NCBI GenBank assembly: GCA_963457665.1
Contig: OY735212.1
Location: 1,046,397-1,110,396, forward strand
Origin: Thysanoteuthis rhombus
Lineage: Eukaryota > Mollusca > Cephalopoda > Oegopsida > Thysanoteuthidae
Direction: 5' to 3'
Length of the DNA: 64,000 bases
Positions 23,340 to 35,845 of the stretch are shown piece by piece (within the stretch, counting starts at the first letter, position 1; the number at the start of each line of letters is the position of its first letter). The notes under the pieces are model-generated. The model was given only the letters and a program-made list of their open reading frames with translations, searched no databases and was not told the origin of the DNA. Made by a program: the position numbers and the translations under genes.

Positions 23340-23900
23340 ATAAAAAAATTTCATGCATTCAAGATCAGAAGAACAGATCTAGCCGTAGTAAACAAAAAAA
23401 TAAATAAAAAAGAAAGAAAAATGTGCAGAAAATTTTGCAGTCCCGGTAGACCATAGGGTAAAGCTGACTGAGAGTAAAAAAACTACAACAACAACAACCT
23501 CCCGGTTTACTTCGATATAAGAATTTCCCCCCAGAATGCAGAATGAAGCTCATGTTCAGAATCAGATAAACAAATTCATAAAGTGAAAAAAATAAAAAGA
23601 TATTAACATTTTGGGAATAACTAAGTCTTTCGGATTTTGGAATAATCATTTTATTTCTCACTTATTTTCCAAGAGAGAATCAATAGGAGACATAGCGTAA
23701 CTTTCGAAGATCTTCAAAGATTTCCTTTGAGAAAAGTATATATCGATTTTCCCAGACTAAAATACGCCGTGGGACATCGTAAATAAAAAGAATAATTTTT
23801 TTGAAAATATTCTCTGCATAAAAAGACAAAAAAAAAACAATCAGCACTCAGCGTCTCTTTATTCTACGAATGCATAGATACACAAGCAATAACCATGCAA

Positions 23901-23965
<65 letters not shown>

Positions 23966-24080
23966 AGAGTCTAGAAAACTTTACAGCTGTAAACAAATTA
24001 GAAAGAATTCAATCAAATCAAGTGCAATTAATTTTCCCTGGATAAAAAGAGGAAACAATTATGAAATCACCAACAAAAAA
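23340..24080. repeat. Intergenic DNA with a (TA)n-(GA)n tract
   Basis: The compound tract is at 23901-23960. The rest holds nothing recognisable. Confidence 0.7.
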
Positions 24081-24089
24081 TCGAAAATA

Positions 24090-25070
24090 GTTCTTCCCAG
24101 ACTTTTATGATGGTTTGAGTTCTTTGGAGCACAAACTTCACCAAACAATATTTTCCATCAAGCAGGTTCCTACAATCTCGAATAGCATTGTAGGATGGAG
24201 TCTCGCCATGGACAGTTTTGAAATGATTTCTGCCATAGATTTTCAGTTAGACTGACCGCTGCTCATGTCATTGATTTGGTATGCTTTTCCTGAAAAAACA
24301 AAAACAAAACAACTTTAACATTCTTTTCTCTGTGTCAGGATACTTTATCGTTCTTAGCAATAACTTCCTCATCACTAAACCAAAAGATGGGAAAAGTATC
24401 CAGCATTTCAATGTACACCAGGCTATTGAAGTAATGATTTCCATCTACCTTTGTCTTTTACTTCACATGCAAACCAGTATCAAAGATAAGGGGTTAAATT
24501 TGCTTGTTTTAGTCAGGCAACCATCTTTATATGTTTCATTGGAGCAACACTAGACAAAAGTTCCAGCATCATTACCTTGACCAATTTGTAATTCATCCCT
24601 GAATATCACTTTCGTTCAATCATCTACATTCCAAGATTGCTTCTCTTTTATCCATTGTGACTTTGTATTCTTCTCTCGATATGTTACTGCTGGTTTACGT
24701 TCGTCCATTCTGTATGTAAATATTTCATTCAGTCAATTTCTAACAGTTATATTACAAATTTCTCGATTTCGTTTTCACTTGTGTTGTTCGTCATTTTCTA
24801 ATCTCAAGGCATATTGCTCTGAGTCTTCTCTCCGGAATTTTTGACATCTTCCGTGGTCTACCCTCTATGTTTTCCTTTTATAACTTTCCATTTCTGTTCC
24901 TACTTGAAACAAATTTCAGAATCAGCTGACTGTGAACAACCTACATATTTTGCAACACTCGTAATGGGATTTCCTTCTTGAAGGAGATTGATGATTTTGT
25001 CTATTGTTTCAATTGACAACCGTCTCGTTGGAGCCAGGTTTCATTTCAGTTTAGTCCGACAGCTCCCCGA
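24090..25070 (-). mobile_element. Tc1-like transposase pseudogene
   Basis: On the minus strand: RRLSIETIDKIINLLQEGNP then SVAKYVGCSQ (about 25035-24950) is a Tc1-type N-terminal helix-turn-helix. GRPRKMSK-like and ERRLRAICLEIRK stretches follow. RMDERKPAVTYREKNTKSQW, then DDxTKVIFRDELQIGQGNDA (about 24640-24560) covers the region of the first catalytic Asp, with RDE where SDE is usual. APSYNAIRDCRNLL-type residues near 24190-24150 are the C-terminus. Several frameshifts and stops are present and the D-P-N-P-I-E region is scrambled, so it cannot be active. ACAAGGTGATTCCATA at about 25109 may be terminal sequence. Confidence 0.75.
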
Positions 25071-25354
25071 GATCTGCAAGCTGCAAACTAATTTGCATAT
25101 TTAAATTACAAGGTGATTCCATAGTTATCTTTAATTCAAATAATTTAACCTAATTTGTTTTGGATATATTACATAAAACTAGAATGTTCGGTATTTGAAC
25201 ATTGTTATGCCTCATGTCTGTGATTTGCTTATGTGCTGTGAAACAGGGGGAAAAGCTGGGTGAACATCCTCTAAGTGTCGTAATGCCATAATTTTGCCAG
25301 TGCTTGTAAGGGAAGATTTTGTATACATGCATACATCTCTCCCCTTCTCTCTTT

Positions 25355-25360
<6 letters not shown>

Positions 25361-25433
<73 letters not shown>
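25361..25433. repeat. (TA)n microsatellite
   Basis: About 36 TA units without interruption. Confidence 0.97.
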
Positions 25434-25435
<2 letters not shown>

Positions 25436-25439
25436 TTAT

Positions 25440-27120
25440 AAAGATAAAGATCAGAGGAAAATTTCCTTGATGTTGCAAACTTGCTGTGACCGTGAGAATG
25501 GTGGAAACGGGAAACACCCATGTTTATTTACTCGTTAAGCAATCTAGAGTGACATCTGCTCCACGAAATACAAGATGGTTTCCTTCTGTTTTTTTCTAAA
25601 AATTTCTTTGTTTTGTTTTGTTTTTCTTTTCGTTCGAATCGTTGCAAAAAGACGTTCTTCTTCTCTTGAAAGAGAAGGAAAAAGACGAAATTATCGATTT
25701 ACTTGAAACAGTATGTATAAATGTTTTGGGACTGTTTGAAGTCCTCATCTCGGTTTATCTTTTTGTGCGCAACATCTTGGTTGTAGTACCCTCCGGTCTT
25801 CATCAGGTGTTATATGAAATATCATCAAGGAAACAGATTTTCCTTTATCGGTCATTTTTCTCCGGTGACGCAAAGCAACCCCCCCCCCAAAAAACAGAAA
25901 CATTGCTAAAATAGAGTAACCTATCTACAAGCGTCGCCGTTGGAGGTTACAATTCGGACAAAAATTCAAAAATTGAATCGATCAAGTAAAGGGACTTTTT
26001 TTCCTTCATTTTCACATTATTTTCATGTCATATTATTTTACAGTGTTCGATTTTCGGTTGAACTACTTCTTTTATGGACATTTGACATCACCCAGTGCCT
26101 CAAATGGTTCCAGTGGGCTCCAAATAGGGTGTATATATGAACAGAATACACACATGGTTTCCCCTATTTTTAGCGGTTTAAAAAAATTGAATATATGCAT
26201 ATTTTTAGATTACGTTCGAGATTATTTCCTAGAAAATTTAGATTTTCGAATGTTTTTGACTCAGTTTTTCGATAAGAATAGTTGAAATGAATTGTTAACC
26301 ATAGTTCAGCCCGACAACACCATAGAACAGACAACAGGCATTTAGTATTTCTTGATGATTTCTTTTAATTCAATGAGATGGATAGGCTTGACCCTTTCCA
26401 ATAGGTAACGAAGAAACAGTTTCAGAGAGAAACATCCACAAATTCTGAATAATCAATCCCGCGGGAAATTTTGCTTATACTAAAAAAGAGCAATACTGAT
26501 TCCATTATAAAATCATGTATACGACCCCAGAAGGCAATAATAATTTTAATAATTTGGACTACTTTTTAACTTCATCTGAATTTTCAGTTTTTTTATCACA
26601 AATTTGATTTGGGCCATCATCCTGTGGCTAAGTATACACATCACGATCGTCACGATTTACGATAAAATATTTATTAGATATTTGGAAAAAACTGATAGAG
26701 CATATATTCGTGGTCAAATGTCAGAATTTAACAAATACAGTTGAATAGGAAAATAAGCATCACAAGAAGCCACTTATTACCTGACAATAATGGCGTTTAA
26801 ACATGGTTTCAAAATCGATTTTCTCCTCTGCTGTTTTAAGCCAGTTTTTCTCGAAACTTGATAAAAAGTATTTCTTTATAAGATGCTTCTTGCCTGAAAT
26901 TATCTTCTACCCAGGGTCACGACTGTAATGGTGTTAAAAATTTACAGTGAATGCCTCATTGAATTTTTTTTTTTCCTATTATAGAACGATTTTAGGGGGA
27001 GATTAATTTTGTCCACGGGAACAAATCAGATAAGCAGAGATTCATCGTTTTGTTTATAATATGCTTTTATACTCAATCAGTTAGGTATTGCATATATATT
27101 ATGATGGACATAGACACGGA
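25440..27120. other. AT-rich intergenic DNA
   Basis: No recognisable gene. Small open frames at 25618-26285 lack family features. Confidence 0.5.
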
Positions 27121-27124
27121 CACA

Positions 27125-27400
27125 CAGACACAGTCAATGATAGACAAAAGAGTCAATCCTAGCATTGCTCTTTCCATTGTTTTTTTATGCTATTCTGAGT
27201 TCGTGTTTGGATGTCTTGTAAGTTTCCAAGTTTCGCTCCCGTATGTCATAGGTCGTATTATGCATTGATTGTATACTTTACATTTTAAGCATATTGGCAA
27301 TTTGTTCTTCATTATGTCTCTATTTACACCAAATGCTTTCCAGACATGAGGTACCGCCTTATTTCATTCTGAGATCTTTCTCTAGGATTATTTAGAAAAG
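27125..27400 (-). mobile_element. RTE-type LINE fragment, copy c
   Basis: A minus-strand frame reads VWKAFGVNRDIMKNKLPICL, KCKVYNQCIIRPMTYGSETW and KKTMERAMLGLTLL. These match the post-RT region of the copy at 56518-57320 (LILKRKVYKQCIL..., 'TYGAETW', 'RAMLGL'). Both ends are truncated; few stops lie in the aligned part. Confidence 0.75.
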
Positions 27401-27566
27401 TTAATTCCTGAATTTCAAAATGACCGAAACCTGGATAGAAAGATAAATAGATATAAACAGAGTGAAATAGATATGTTATTATATTTACGAAAAATATGAT
27501 TAAATTTACATTTATTTTTAATCCGTACAGCGACCAAAAGAAAAGTGGGATTCAATACGGGAAAGA

Positions 27567-27569
27567 CTA

Positions 27570-27660
<91 letters not shown>
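27567..27660. repeat. (TATC)n-(TA)n compound microsatellite
   Basis: About 13 TATC units then about 20 TA units. Confidence 0.97.
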
Positions 27661-27665
<5 letters not shown>

Positions 27666-27724
27666 CAAATATATTTTTTCTAATTTTTAAAAAATTTTGA
27701 CGCCAAATACTGATAAATATTTAT

Positions 27725-27822
27725 ATAAATATGTATGTGTATGTGTGTATGTGTATGTGAGTATGTTGATACAAAAATTATATACATGTATCAACACACA
27801 CAAGCATACACACATACATATA

Positions 27823-27895
<73 letters not shown>
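27725..27895. repeat. (GTAT)/(GT)-(TA)n compound tract
   Basis: Degenerate GT/CA stretch with a small inverted arrangement (ATGTGTATGTGTGT versus ACACACATAC), then TA from about 27828. Confidence 0.9.
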
Positions 27896-27897
<2 letters not shown>

Positions 27898-28217
27898 GTA
27901 TGATATATATGCATATTGCGTTTGTAGCAATAGGCTTTAATCTTTTCATTACTTATTAGATTTAAGTTTATTTTTTACTTTGTTTTTTAAATTTTGACAC
28001 CAACAAAAACACTGAGGCATTTAGCTATCAACTGATAATTATTTTTATCATTTCTGCATATTCGGGTAATTTTTTAAATTATAAAAACATTTCACGCTGG
28101 CAACATAAATAAAATGTTTGCTTTTCTTTTCCTTTTCTGTTTCAAAATTGAAGAAAAATACAAAAAAACAAGATTATATTCAACTCAGATGCATCCAACA
28201 TATGCACCCATCGAAGC

Positions 28218-28298
<81 letters not shown>

Positions 28299-28441
28299 AT
28301 GCGTACATATATATGTGTGTGTATATGTCTACATATATGTATATCAATTTGATCATCAGCATTATATATATATATATGTATGTGTACATATATATGTCTG
28401 TGAATGTGTCTACATATGTGTATATCAATTTGATCAACAGC

Positions 28442-28500
<59 letters not shown>
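28218..28500. repeat. Compound TA/GT microsatellite with an ~80-bp duplicated block
   Basis: TA (28219-28256), GT (28257-28297), then two copies of a block containing GTATATCAATTTGATCA-CAGCATTATA (near 28340 and 28420), ending in a long TA run. Confidence 0.95.
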
Positions 28501-28573
28501 TAACTTTCACCAACATTAAATATATATATATGTTTTTAAAATCATATATTGATTATGATATATAATCGATCTT

Positions 28574-29512
28574 GTTAGTCACTCAATGGAAACTGGCATG
28601 CAATCTATCTTTTGGCAGCATAATGTCTTGGGGTGATTAGTTTAAAAAAGAGAAGAAGGGTCGGATCAATGATGAGTTTCTTATCTTATTTTTGGTGGGT
28701 ACTGGTCACTAAAAAGGTCTAAATTTCAAAAGGAACAAGTGTAAATGCTAGTGGACACAAAATGAGGGAGCATTTTAGTATAAACATGCATTGCATATAA
28801 TGCCGACATTTCCAGCTATTTGTGCAGTGTATTTGCTTGATACACAAATACGTAGTCAGCCAGTGGCCTATACGCAAGACCAACATGAAGACTGGAGAAA
28901 CCTATGTTGACAGTTCTAGAGACAGTTTTGGTTAACGGTTTCTAATTCTTATATTGTATGTCTTTATACATTTATTTATAAGAACGTGTTTCTCAGAGGT
29001 CGGTATCGCATGTCGGCCACACACGATTTTAAATCATAAAGCATAAACAATCCACCATCTTTTTTAACAAATTTTGACTCCTTTTTTTTTTAACTTCATC
29101 TTAATTAAAAACTGTCAACTAACATTGTCGCCCAAACTGTCAACATAGCTTTCTTCAGTTTTCAAGTGGGTGTGGCTGGCTGATTGGCTATGTACGTATC
29201 ATGCGAACAGGTAGCGGTTGAAATTTTCAACAAGTGCTCTTCATTGCAGGTAGAACAAAAAGTTTTTGTTTTTATAACACTGAATCGGTTTCTGGTGTGG
29301 GTTCAATTTGTAATGTAAGTTTACGCTAAATGGATTTCTTAGTTTGAGGCCAACAGTATTCATGTTCGTTCTTTTAAAAAAAATCAGCGATCTCTCCTTA
29401 ACAAAAAGCAAGAGAAGTAATATCCATTGATCACCAAGTTATCCAATTCTTTAATTGATCACCCTGACACAGCATGCTACCAAAATACGTCTGTTTATAT
29501 TGAGTGACTAAC
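28574..29512. mobile_element. Family A inverted pair 2, compact 939-bp element
   Basis: Outer ends are exact inverted repeats: GTTAGTCACTCAAT at 28574-28587 and its complement ATTGAGTGACTAAC at 29499-29512. Each arm is a family A copy of about 370-400 bp (28574-28945 plus, 29120-29512 minus) running inward to CTATGTTGACAGTT-type sequence. About 175 bp of AT-rich DNA separates them. No open frame of note. The architecture fits a non-autonomous DNA transposon with long terminal inverted repeats, or a foldback element. No clear target duplication is visible. Confidence 0.7.
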
Positions 29513-29844
29513 CACGTGTTTACATGGGTGCCACCCGGATTTAATTTCGATTTCTTTTTGTTATTTCTGGGTTAAGCTGACGAATAGGGTCGGGTGGACG
29601 CACAGGCAATACGGGCAGTCACCCAGGACGCCAAATGTCTGAGACAAAATTGAAAAGGAATGGAGAAAATGAAAGCATGGATAAATTAAAGAGGTGAAGT
29701 CAGACTTTTAAGGAAGATCTGATAGTTAAATACTTCCTATTATGGTGAAACTTATAGAAACAAATGATCGACAATAAGCTCATAACAGTTGGGACCTGTG
29801 AGAGATAAGTTTGGGTAAAAGCGAGGTTGCAAGGAAATAAATAA

Positions 29845-29905
29845 GATATTACTATACTTTGAAGTGCACCGAACTTCAGTTTCCCGGGAAAATAAACTTA
29901 CTTTC
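29845..29905 (+). repeat. Dispersed repeat family C piece
   Basis: ACTTTGAAGTGCACCGAACTTC resembles 33255-33300 (ACTCTAAAGGGCGCCGAAGTTC) and 51010-51045. Confidence 0.4.
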
Positions 29906-30095
29906 CAAATTGAACCCTTCACTAAAAACATGGTAATTTTTGTCTAATAAAGAGTGGATGCTTGAATTTTCAGCCCTCTATCTCCAATGGTGCAGCTTAT
30001 GCGCATGATTCATACATACATAGTCAGCCAGCCCTACAGATCAACTTGAAAACTGAAAAAATTATGCTGATAATTTTGGTTGACGATTTCTGATA
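29900..30095 (+). mobile_element. Family A, solo inner half
   Basis: Contains TTTTCAGCCCTCTATCTCCA, ATACATAGTCAGCCAGCCC, ATCAACTTGAAAACTGAA and TTTTGGTTGACGATTTCTGA. Only the inner part of the arm is present. Confidence 0.65.
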
Positions 30096-30107
30096 ATGTT
30101 CAGACTT

Positions 30108-30111
<4 letters not shown>

Positions 30112-30141
<30 letters not shown>
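30112..30141. repeat. (GT)n microsatellite
   Basis: About 15 GT units. Confidence 0.93.
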
Positions 30142-30769
30142 TTGTAGGGGGCATGAGTGCGTGTTACCGTAACTTACCAAAAACGGCACATCATAGCCAG
30201 AGTTTTGCTTCTGCTAAATCGTTGAAATGCTATAACTAAACAATTTCCAGTCCAATATGCAACTTTAGGAAAAGAAAATATGACTGGTGAATTTTTCATG
30301 TTGTGGTGAAGCCAATAGTGGGGTGATTGAGGAATGATTTGGGAGTGAATTATGCGAGCATCAACTTGGTACATATATGTATTTACCCCCAACGGATTAT
30401 TTCTAGATATGGTTCAAAGTCAGTAGTGTCCCCTGGAGGGTTTTCCAAAATGGCCACCGAGAACCAACATCTTGGTTACTTATTGTATAGATTTGAGGTG
30501 AGCGATGCCACAAGGTAGCAGAAAATTAGATTGGATACTTATTTGAATTTTTAAAAAGCAAAAGAAGAAACAAAATGAAGATGAATTGAAACATTGTAAT
30601 AAAGAAATGGTAAAACATAATTAAATCATTTGTCATTAATACTAAAATTAATATAAGCTGTGACTATTATATTGAAGTTCATATTGCCAGAACTGATGCT
30701 AATTTAACTATTTGCCTCATGAGATAAGGCTTAATATTCATGTAGATATCAAAATTCAAAGGGAAATTA

Positions 30770-31720
30770 ACGTATATGGTTTAATACGTGCATGAAGTTA
30801 GTATTATTAACAGCTGCCTTTACAATAGCAGAGAGACGGGCCTTGAAACACTTATACACACCCTTGCATGCTTTTTTGCAGTTGCAATGAATCGGCTCAT
30901 AGCATGAATCTCGAGCTTGTCCAAAGAGTTGTCCACTTTCATTTCCATGGGACATCCTTTTTCAGTCCAGCCCGAGTCTGTAGAAGTTCGAAGTACGGGC
31001 TCCCATACATGACCTCATTGGTAGACTACTCTAAGATTACGCTATTGAAAAGCTGTTTGTGTTGGTGGAACATTCTCCAAATCTTTGGATTTTCTTACTA
31101 AGAGATGCAGCTTGGCCTCCTTTACCTCGGATAATCCACATGCCCTGTCGTATATGAGGGCAACATATTCCACAAGCAACTTAAATATTTTGCTAGGGGT
31201 ACTTTAAGTTACAGCTGCTAGTTGCAAGAATGCATGATTGACATCTGGAGATACAGTCAATACATCTCATGCTCTGTATTTGTCAACCCCTGCAAAGAAG
31301 GAGGTGGTGCTACTCCCGGTAAATGAATGAAACGTTGCTGATGTTGGACCTTTCAACGAACCCAATCTGGCTGAAATTTCAAGTGATACTATGTATCTTT
31401 GATGCTTCCCTGTACCAAATCATATCCATATTTCATTTGCTGGAATATTATGCAGGTTTGACCCGATGAATACCACCAGTCATGTTTCTGATGTTTTCGC
31501 CATATTTCATTTCCATTAGTAACTTTCAAAAAATGTAGTACTATTCACCGTGTGTGCTTCCTCATGTGAGCAAAGTTCACTGAGATTTTTGTCACCTCTT
31601 ACTGCCGATGAATGTACTCCATTATCATTAGTTCTGTAAACCTCTTTACCTTTGAAATCAGTGCTTATAATCTTTTTTTGATAACACGTGGAAGAGCTCT
31701 GTTTTGTTCTCATTTACACG
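30770..31720 (-). pseudogene. Decayed copy of an invertebrate multicopy protein family (HEEADTR / FGTGK-RYI / TGCDT type)
   Basis: Minus-strand frames give, in order, ELCSHEEAHT (about 31590-31560; relatives have C-HEEADTR), WIxFGTGKHQRYI (about 31425-31385), EISARLGSLKGPTSATFHSF then TGSSTTSFFAG (relatives TGCDTVSxFxG, about 31380-31290), SPDVNHAFLQLA, LLVEYVALIYDRA (31165-31141), then VPPTQTAF, GHVWEP and, after one frameshift, HCNCKKACKGVYKCFKA (about 30888-30840). I know this architecture from many uncharacterised invertebrate proteins; a PIN-like nuclease fold plus a Cys-rich tail is my impression, not shown here. At least four stops and one frameshift. It lacks the 'TVDTD' block. Confidence 0.7.
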
Positions 31721-31879
31721 AAAGAAGCTTTGCCAAAAGTTTTGTTGATTCTGCTAAAGATTACTTCAAGTAGTTCGACTTTGTTGCCAGATCATAAGCC
31801 ACGCATCTTGGCAAGTGTGGGTGGCCATGGCTGGTTTTCATGCCTGAAAAAAATCAACGTATTGAAGTGAAATTGAGCA

Positions 31880-33230
31880 TAAGTTTTGAAGACAAACAGA
31901 ACTTATTAAATAGAAAAACAGAGATTGAAGTACAGTGCAGACATAGGTGTCAGTTCATCTTGAAATTTCTAAAAGAAAATTAGTAATCATTGAAAAAAAG
32001 GTAATCATTAAAAACCTATCAATGTTTGCAAAAAAAGGTTGAAAAGCGAACAATCTGACGTGAAATAATACATAAACAAAACTGAATAAGACTACACGAA
32101 ATCTGATATTTAAGAGAAGGATAATACTTAAATAATATTAAGATCTATTTATTCCAATATTTCTAAAAACGGAAGAACATTATATTTGAAATTACTCAAA
32201 AAACTTAACTATGCCAAACCCCTCAATGTAACAAAAAATTGAAAAAAAACGAAAGCAAAAACAAAATGAAATATAAACGAAACTAAACACTATTAGTAAT
32301 TTAGTAAATGATAAAAATGTAAATATCATTCATGAAAAATTAAAATTATTTAAAAGTAAATGAGACTTAATGAATACTCAAAATTTAAAATAATTTATAA
32401 ATTCGAATAACAACCCTAGTAACTAAGGTTTTACAGAAAACAGGTAATATAATTATAATTGAAGGTGTGAAGAGGAAACTTTGAATCATAGTTGTATGAA
32501 TCTGTACATTATAAGCATTAACCACATAAATAAAAGTGAACTAGTGAATGAAGAGGTATCTGCCAGGAGGATAATAAAAACTGTTAAAAATTCAAGTTTG
32601 ACTTATCAGCAGCCTTCTTTTTATTGTTATAAAAGCAGAAAGAAGAATAAAACCATCTCTCATTTGGGTAATTGAAAGTGAAACAACGTATACTTTGCGA
32701 TAAGTTTATAACATCGGATATTGAAATACAGATTTGCATTTTAGTATATATATATATATATATATATATCCTTGTTTCATTAATGGGTGAGAATAATTCT
32801 AGGTCTTATAGAATGTTTGGATTTTTGCCGATATTGCCAAATAGAGTTGATACGGAAATTTGCTCATCGTATTTTTGTAATCAAGAGATTTGTTCACGTA
32901 AACTGCACAATTGGAAACTGTTCAAGGCTGAAAGTTGGCCGGCAGGTGGTTTTATTGTTTGAAATGACTTTATTGACCTCAAATCTATACATTTAGAAAC
33001 CTAGATGTTGATTCGAGGATGAATAGTTCGAATTTATATGAAATGGACGACCATTTCGAAAGAAGAAACCCTCAATAACAACCACCGAGGGGCAATGCCT
33101 ACCAGGATCCATATCTAAAAATAATCAGTCGTGGTAAAAACCTTTTTGTAGCGAGTTTCATGCTTTTAACTAAAGTATACAAAGTTTATCCGCCCCACCA
33201 TGAGTGAAACAACCCACAAAAGAAATTCAC
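31880..33230. other. AT-rich intergenic DNA with a short (TA)n
   Basis: TA run at 32743-32769. No other supported feature. The open frames at 32481-32996 are not recognisable. Confidence 0.5.
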
Positions 33231-33239
33231 ATGGCTGAC

Positions 33240-33370
33240 AACGAATAAATAAAATAATATTTTACTCTAAAGGGCGCCGAAGTTCAGCTTGTCTGGGGCA
33301 ACAGGAACCTTAGGGTCGACCCTATCTGTTATTTTTGGGTTAAGATGACCAAGCCTGACTAAAATGAAAA
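33240..33370 (+). repeat. Dispersed repeat family C, longest copy
   Basis: AAAGGGCGCCGAAGTTCAGC, then CTGGGGCAACAGGAACCT, GGGTCGACCCTA and TTATTTTTGGGTTAAGATGA. The last part recurs at about 29558-29585 as TTATTTCTGGGTTAAGCTGA. Confidence 0.45.
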
Positions 33371-33764
33371 TAAACTATTTAATCAATTCATTATTTTCGC
33401 TCAAAGTTTTTTTTAAAAAGGAGATGTGTTTGAAGTTCGTTCTTTTTTTGCTTTCCTTTCTTTCCTTTATTCAAATGTTTTTACACGAGAAGCGGTCAAT
33501 ATTGCCACAGCCCAACATCCATTGTGCAACATAAAAACACCTTCTTTGGGTTTATATAGATATATAAAAACATAATTAACTACTTGTTTAGTTACACACT
33601 GATTGACCCATCATCGTATATCTGCTATAGTTAGATATGAAGTTAGATAGACAGATAGATATGAACATACGTAGGAAGATATCAAAATATGTACATACAT
33701 CTATTGATGGATAGATGTGAACTGACTCACATACATTGATCTGTAGATAGATATAGACACTTGC

Positions 33765-33967
<203 letters not shown>

Positions 33968-34208
33968 TTCCTTTTCATAAAAGCTCTGAACATATCCTCG
34001 TTAATTCATGTCAAGAAAAAAAATGGAAAAGGAGGATTTTTGTCGCTTATAATATTGGAAAAAAAAATCAATGAATAAAGTTTCATATCGGCCTTTGTGG
34101 GAGAAAAAGATATTTGCGCTGATGGGAGTCTAATCCTTGGGAGTGGCTAACATTGAATTGACGTTTGTGTTTCCATTTGTACTGGGTTAAGCATCCATTA
34201 TTTGAGTA

Positions 34209-34453
<245 letters not shown>

Positions 34454-34721
34454 TGCCATGATTATTGAGCTGACGCATGCACTGGATGTTCATACTCCGA
34501 TGGGAGTTGTCTCTTATGAGATGGACGCTTCACCTTACTAATAAGACACTCTATTTGTCTGACACTTCATGATGTCATTTACGCTCTTATAAGATATGTC
34601 AGGTGTTTTCCAGTGTTTTCATAAGCAAGATTCTAACTAAATCATTATTTGCACCTGTTCCGCAAATATCTCAATCAAGAAAGTCGCACATTTTCTGAAT
34701 TCTGTTCTCTTCTGATTGAGG

Positions 34722-34960
34722 TGCGGGTTGACCGAGCGGTTAATAACACTGAAAGTGGACTCGGCTAACCAGGACAATTTGTGTTCATTTTGCCCTAGTA
34801 TTCAAGGAGAAAGGGCATGAATCCATTTCTTCTCTCGACTATTTGGCTGGGTGAAATGAGTGACGTCAGTTCAGGTGCTTGTTGTTATTAAGCCTATTTC
34901 AAATATCACAAACTAGGACTGATTAAGAAGTATTAAGATCTGTGTAGCCAGCAGAAAGGC
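34722..34960 (+). mobile_element. tRNA-derived SINE (family S), best head
   Basis: GAGGTGCGGGTTGACCGAGC then GGTTAATAACACTGAAAG is an A-box and anticodon-arm region of Ser/Leu tRNA type. The B-box position reads ACAATTTGTGTTCAT and is worn. The body has AAAGGGCATGAATCCATTT, GGCTGGGTGAAATGAGTGA and TTCAGGTGCTTGTTGTTATT, matching 10560-10690. Confidence 0.7.
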
Positions 34961-35845
34961 TCCACTTACTTGTTCTCTTCTAAGAAAAGAAAAAAAAAGA
35001 AAAAAAAAACAATACCTAACCATATTAAGTTTCGTCCGGTCATCATGAGGATACTTTTCTACTCTAGAAATGAGCCCCACGACCAGTGGCGCCAACTCCA
35101 GACAAGTATAGATTTTAGACAACAATTATGACCAGCAGCTATGTTTGGAACCAAAAATTAATCTCAACCGGAATTTGACAATGGAATGCACACGTTCCAC
35201 GTGATCACCAAAACGCCTTTCGTCTCGATGGTCAAAACTGCTCCAATTCATCATTTAAAGACGGCCGTGGAGTACAACGTCGAAACGTTGCGTTCAAGAA
35301 ATGAAGCAAAATGTTGACAACAGTCTGAGACAACTGTACGTAGGTGTTTCATGGAATCAGTGGTTTCACAATATTATTGTAATGCACACAGGCTCCCATA
35401 CACGTGTATTTATCTATGTGTGTGTTACAATTATTGCTGGCCGCCAAATGTTTGTTCAAAAGTTATGACAGAATCTCCCTACTTACGGAAGTTCACTGAA
35501 CGCCACATTCCCACTACAGAAAAAGGCTAAAAGTGGAAATAGAGTTCAACGTTCGTTTTGCAGCGAGCCCTTATAGAGATGGCATGCACCCCCTTTTTCA
35601 ACTCTCCTATACCCAAATCTCTTGTCTCACCAACCACCCCATCCTCCAACGACTCAGCTTAGCATACCATCATCACCATTTGGTGGTCTGAGAACGCTCA
35701 AAATCTTTTCATGTCTTTTTTCTTTGCTTTGCGCCATTTGCCTAAGGGATGGTTTTATTTGATGACCATAAAGAATGCATTCACCAACATACAAATGTAT
35801 GTATTATTCACTTACTTAATTGCTTTCTTTACTTCATGGAGCGAT

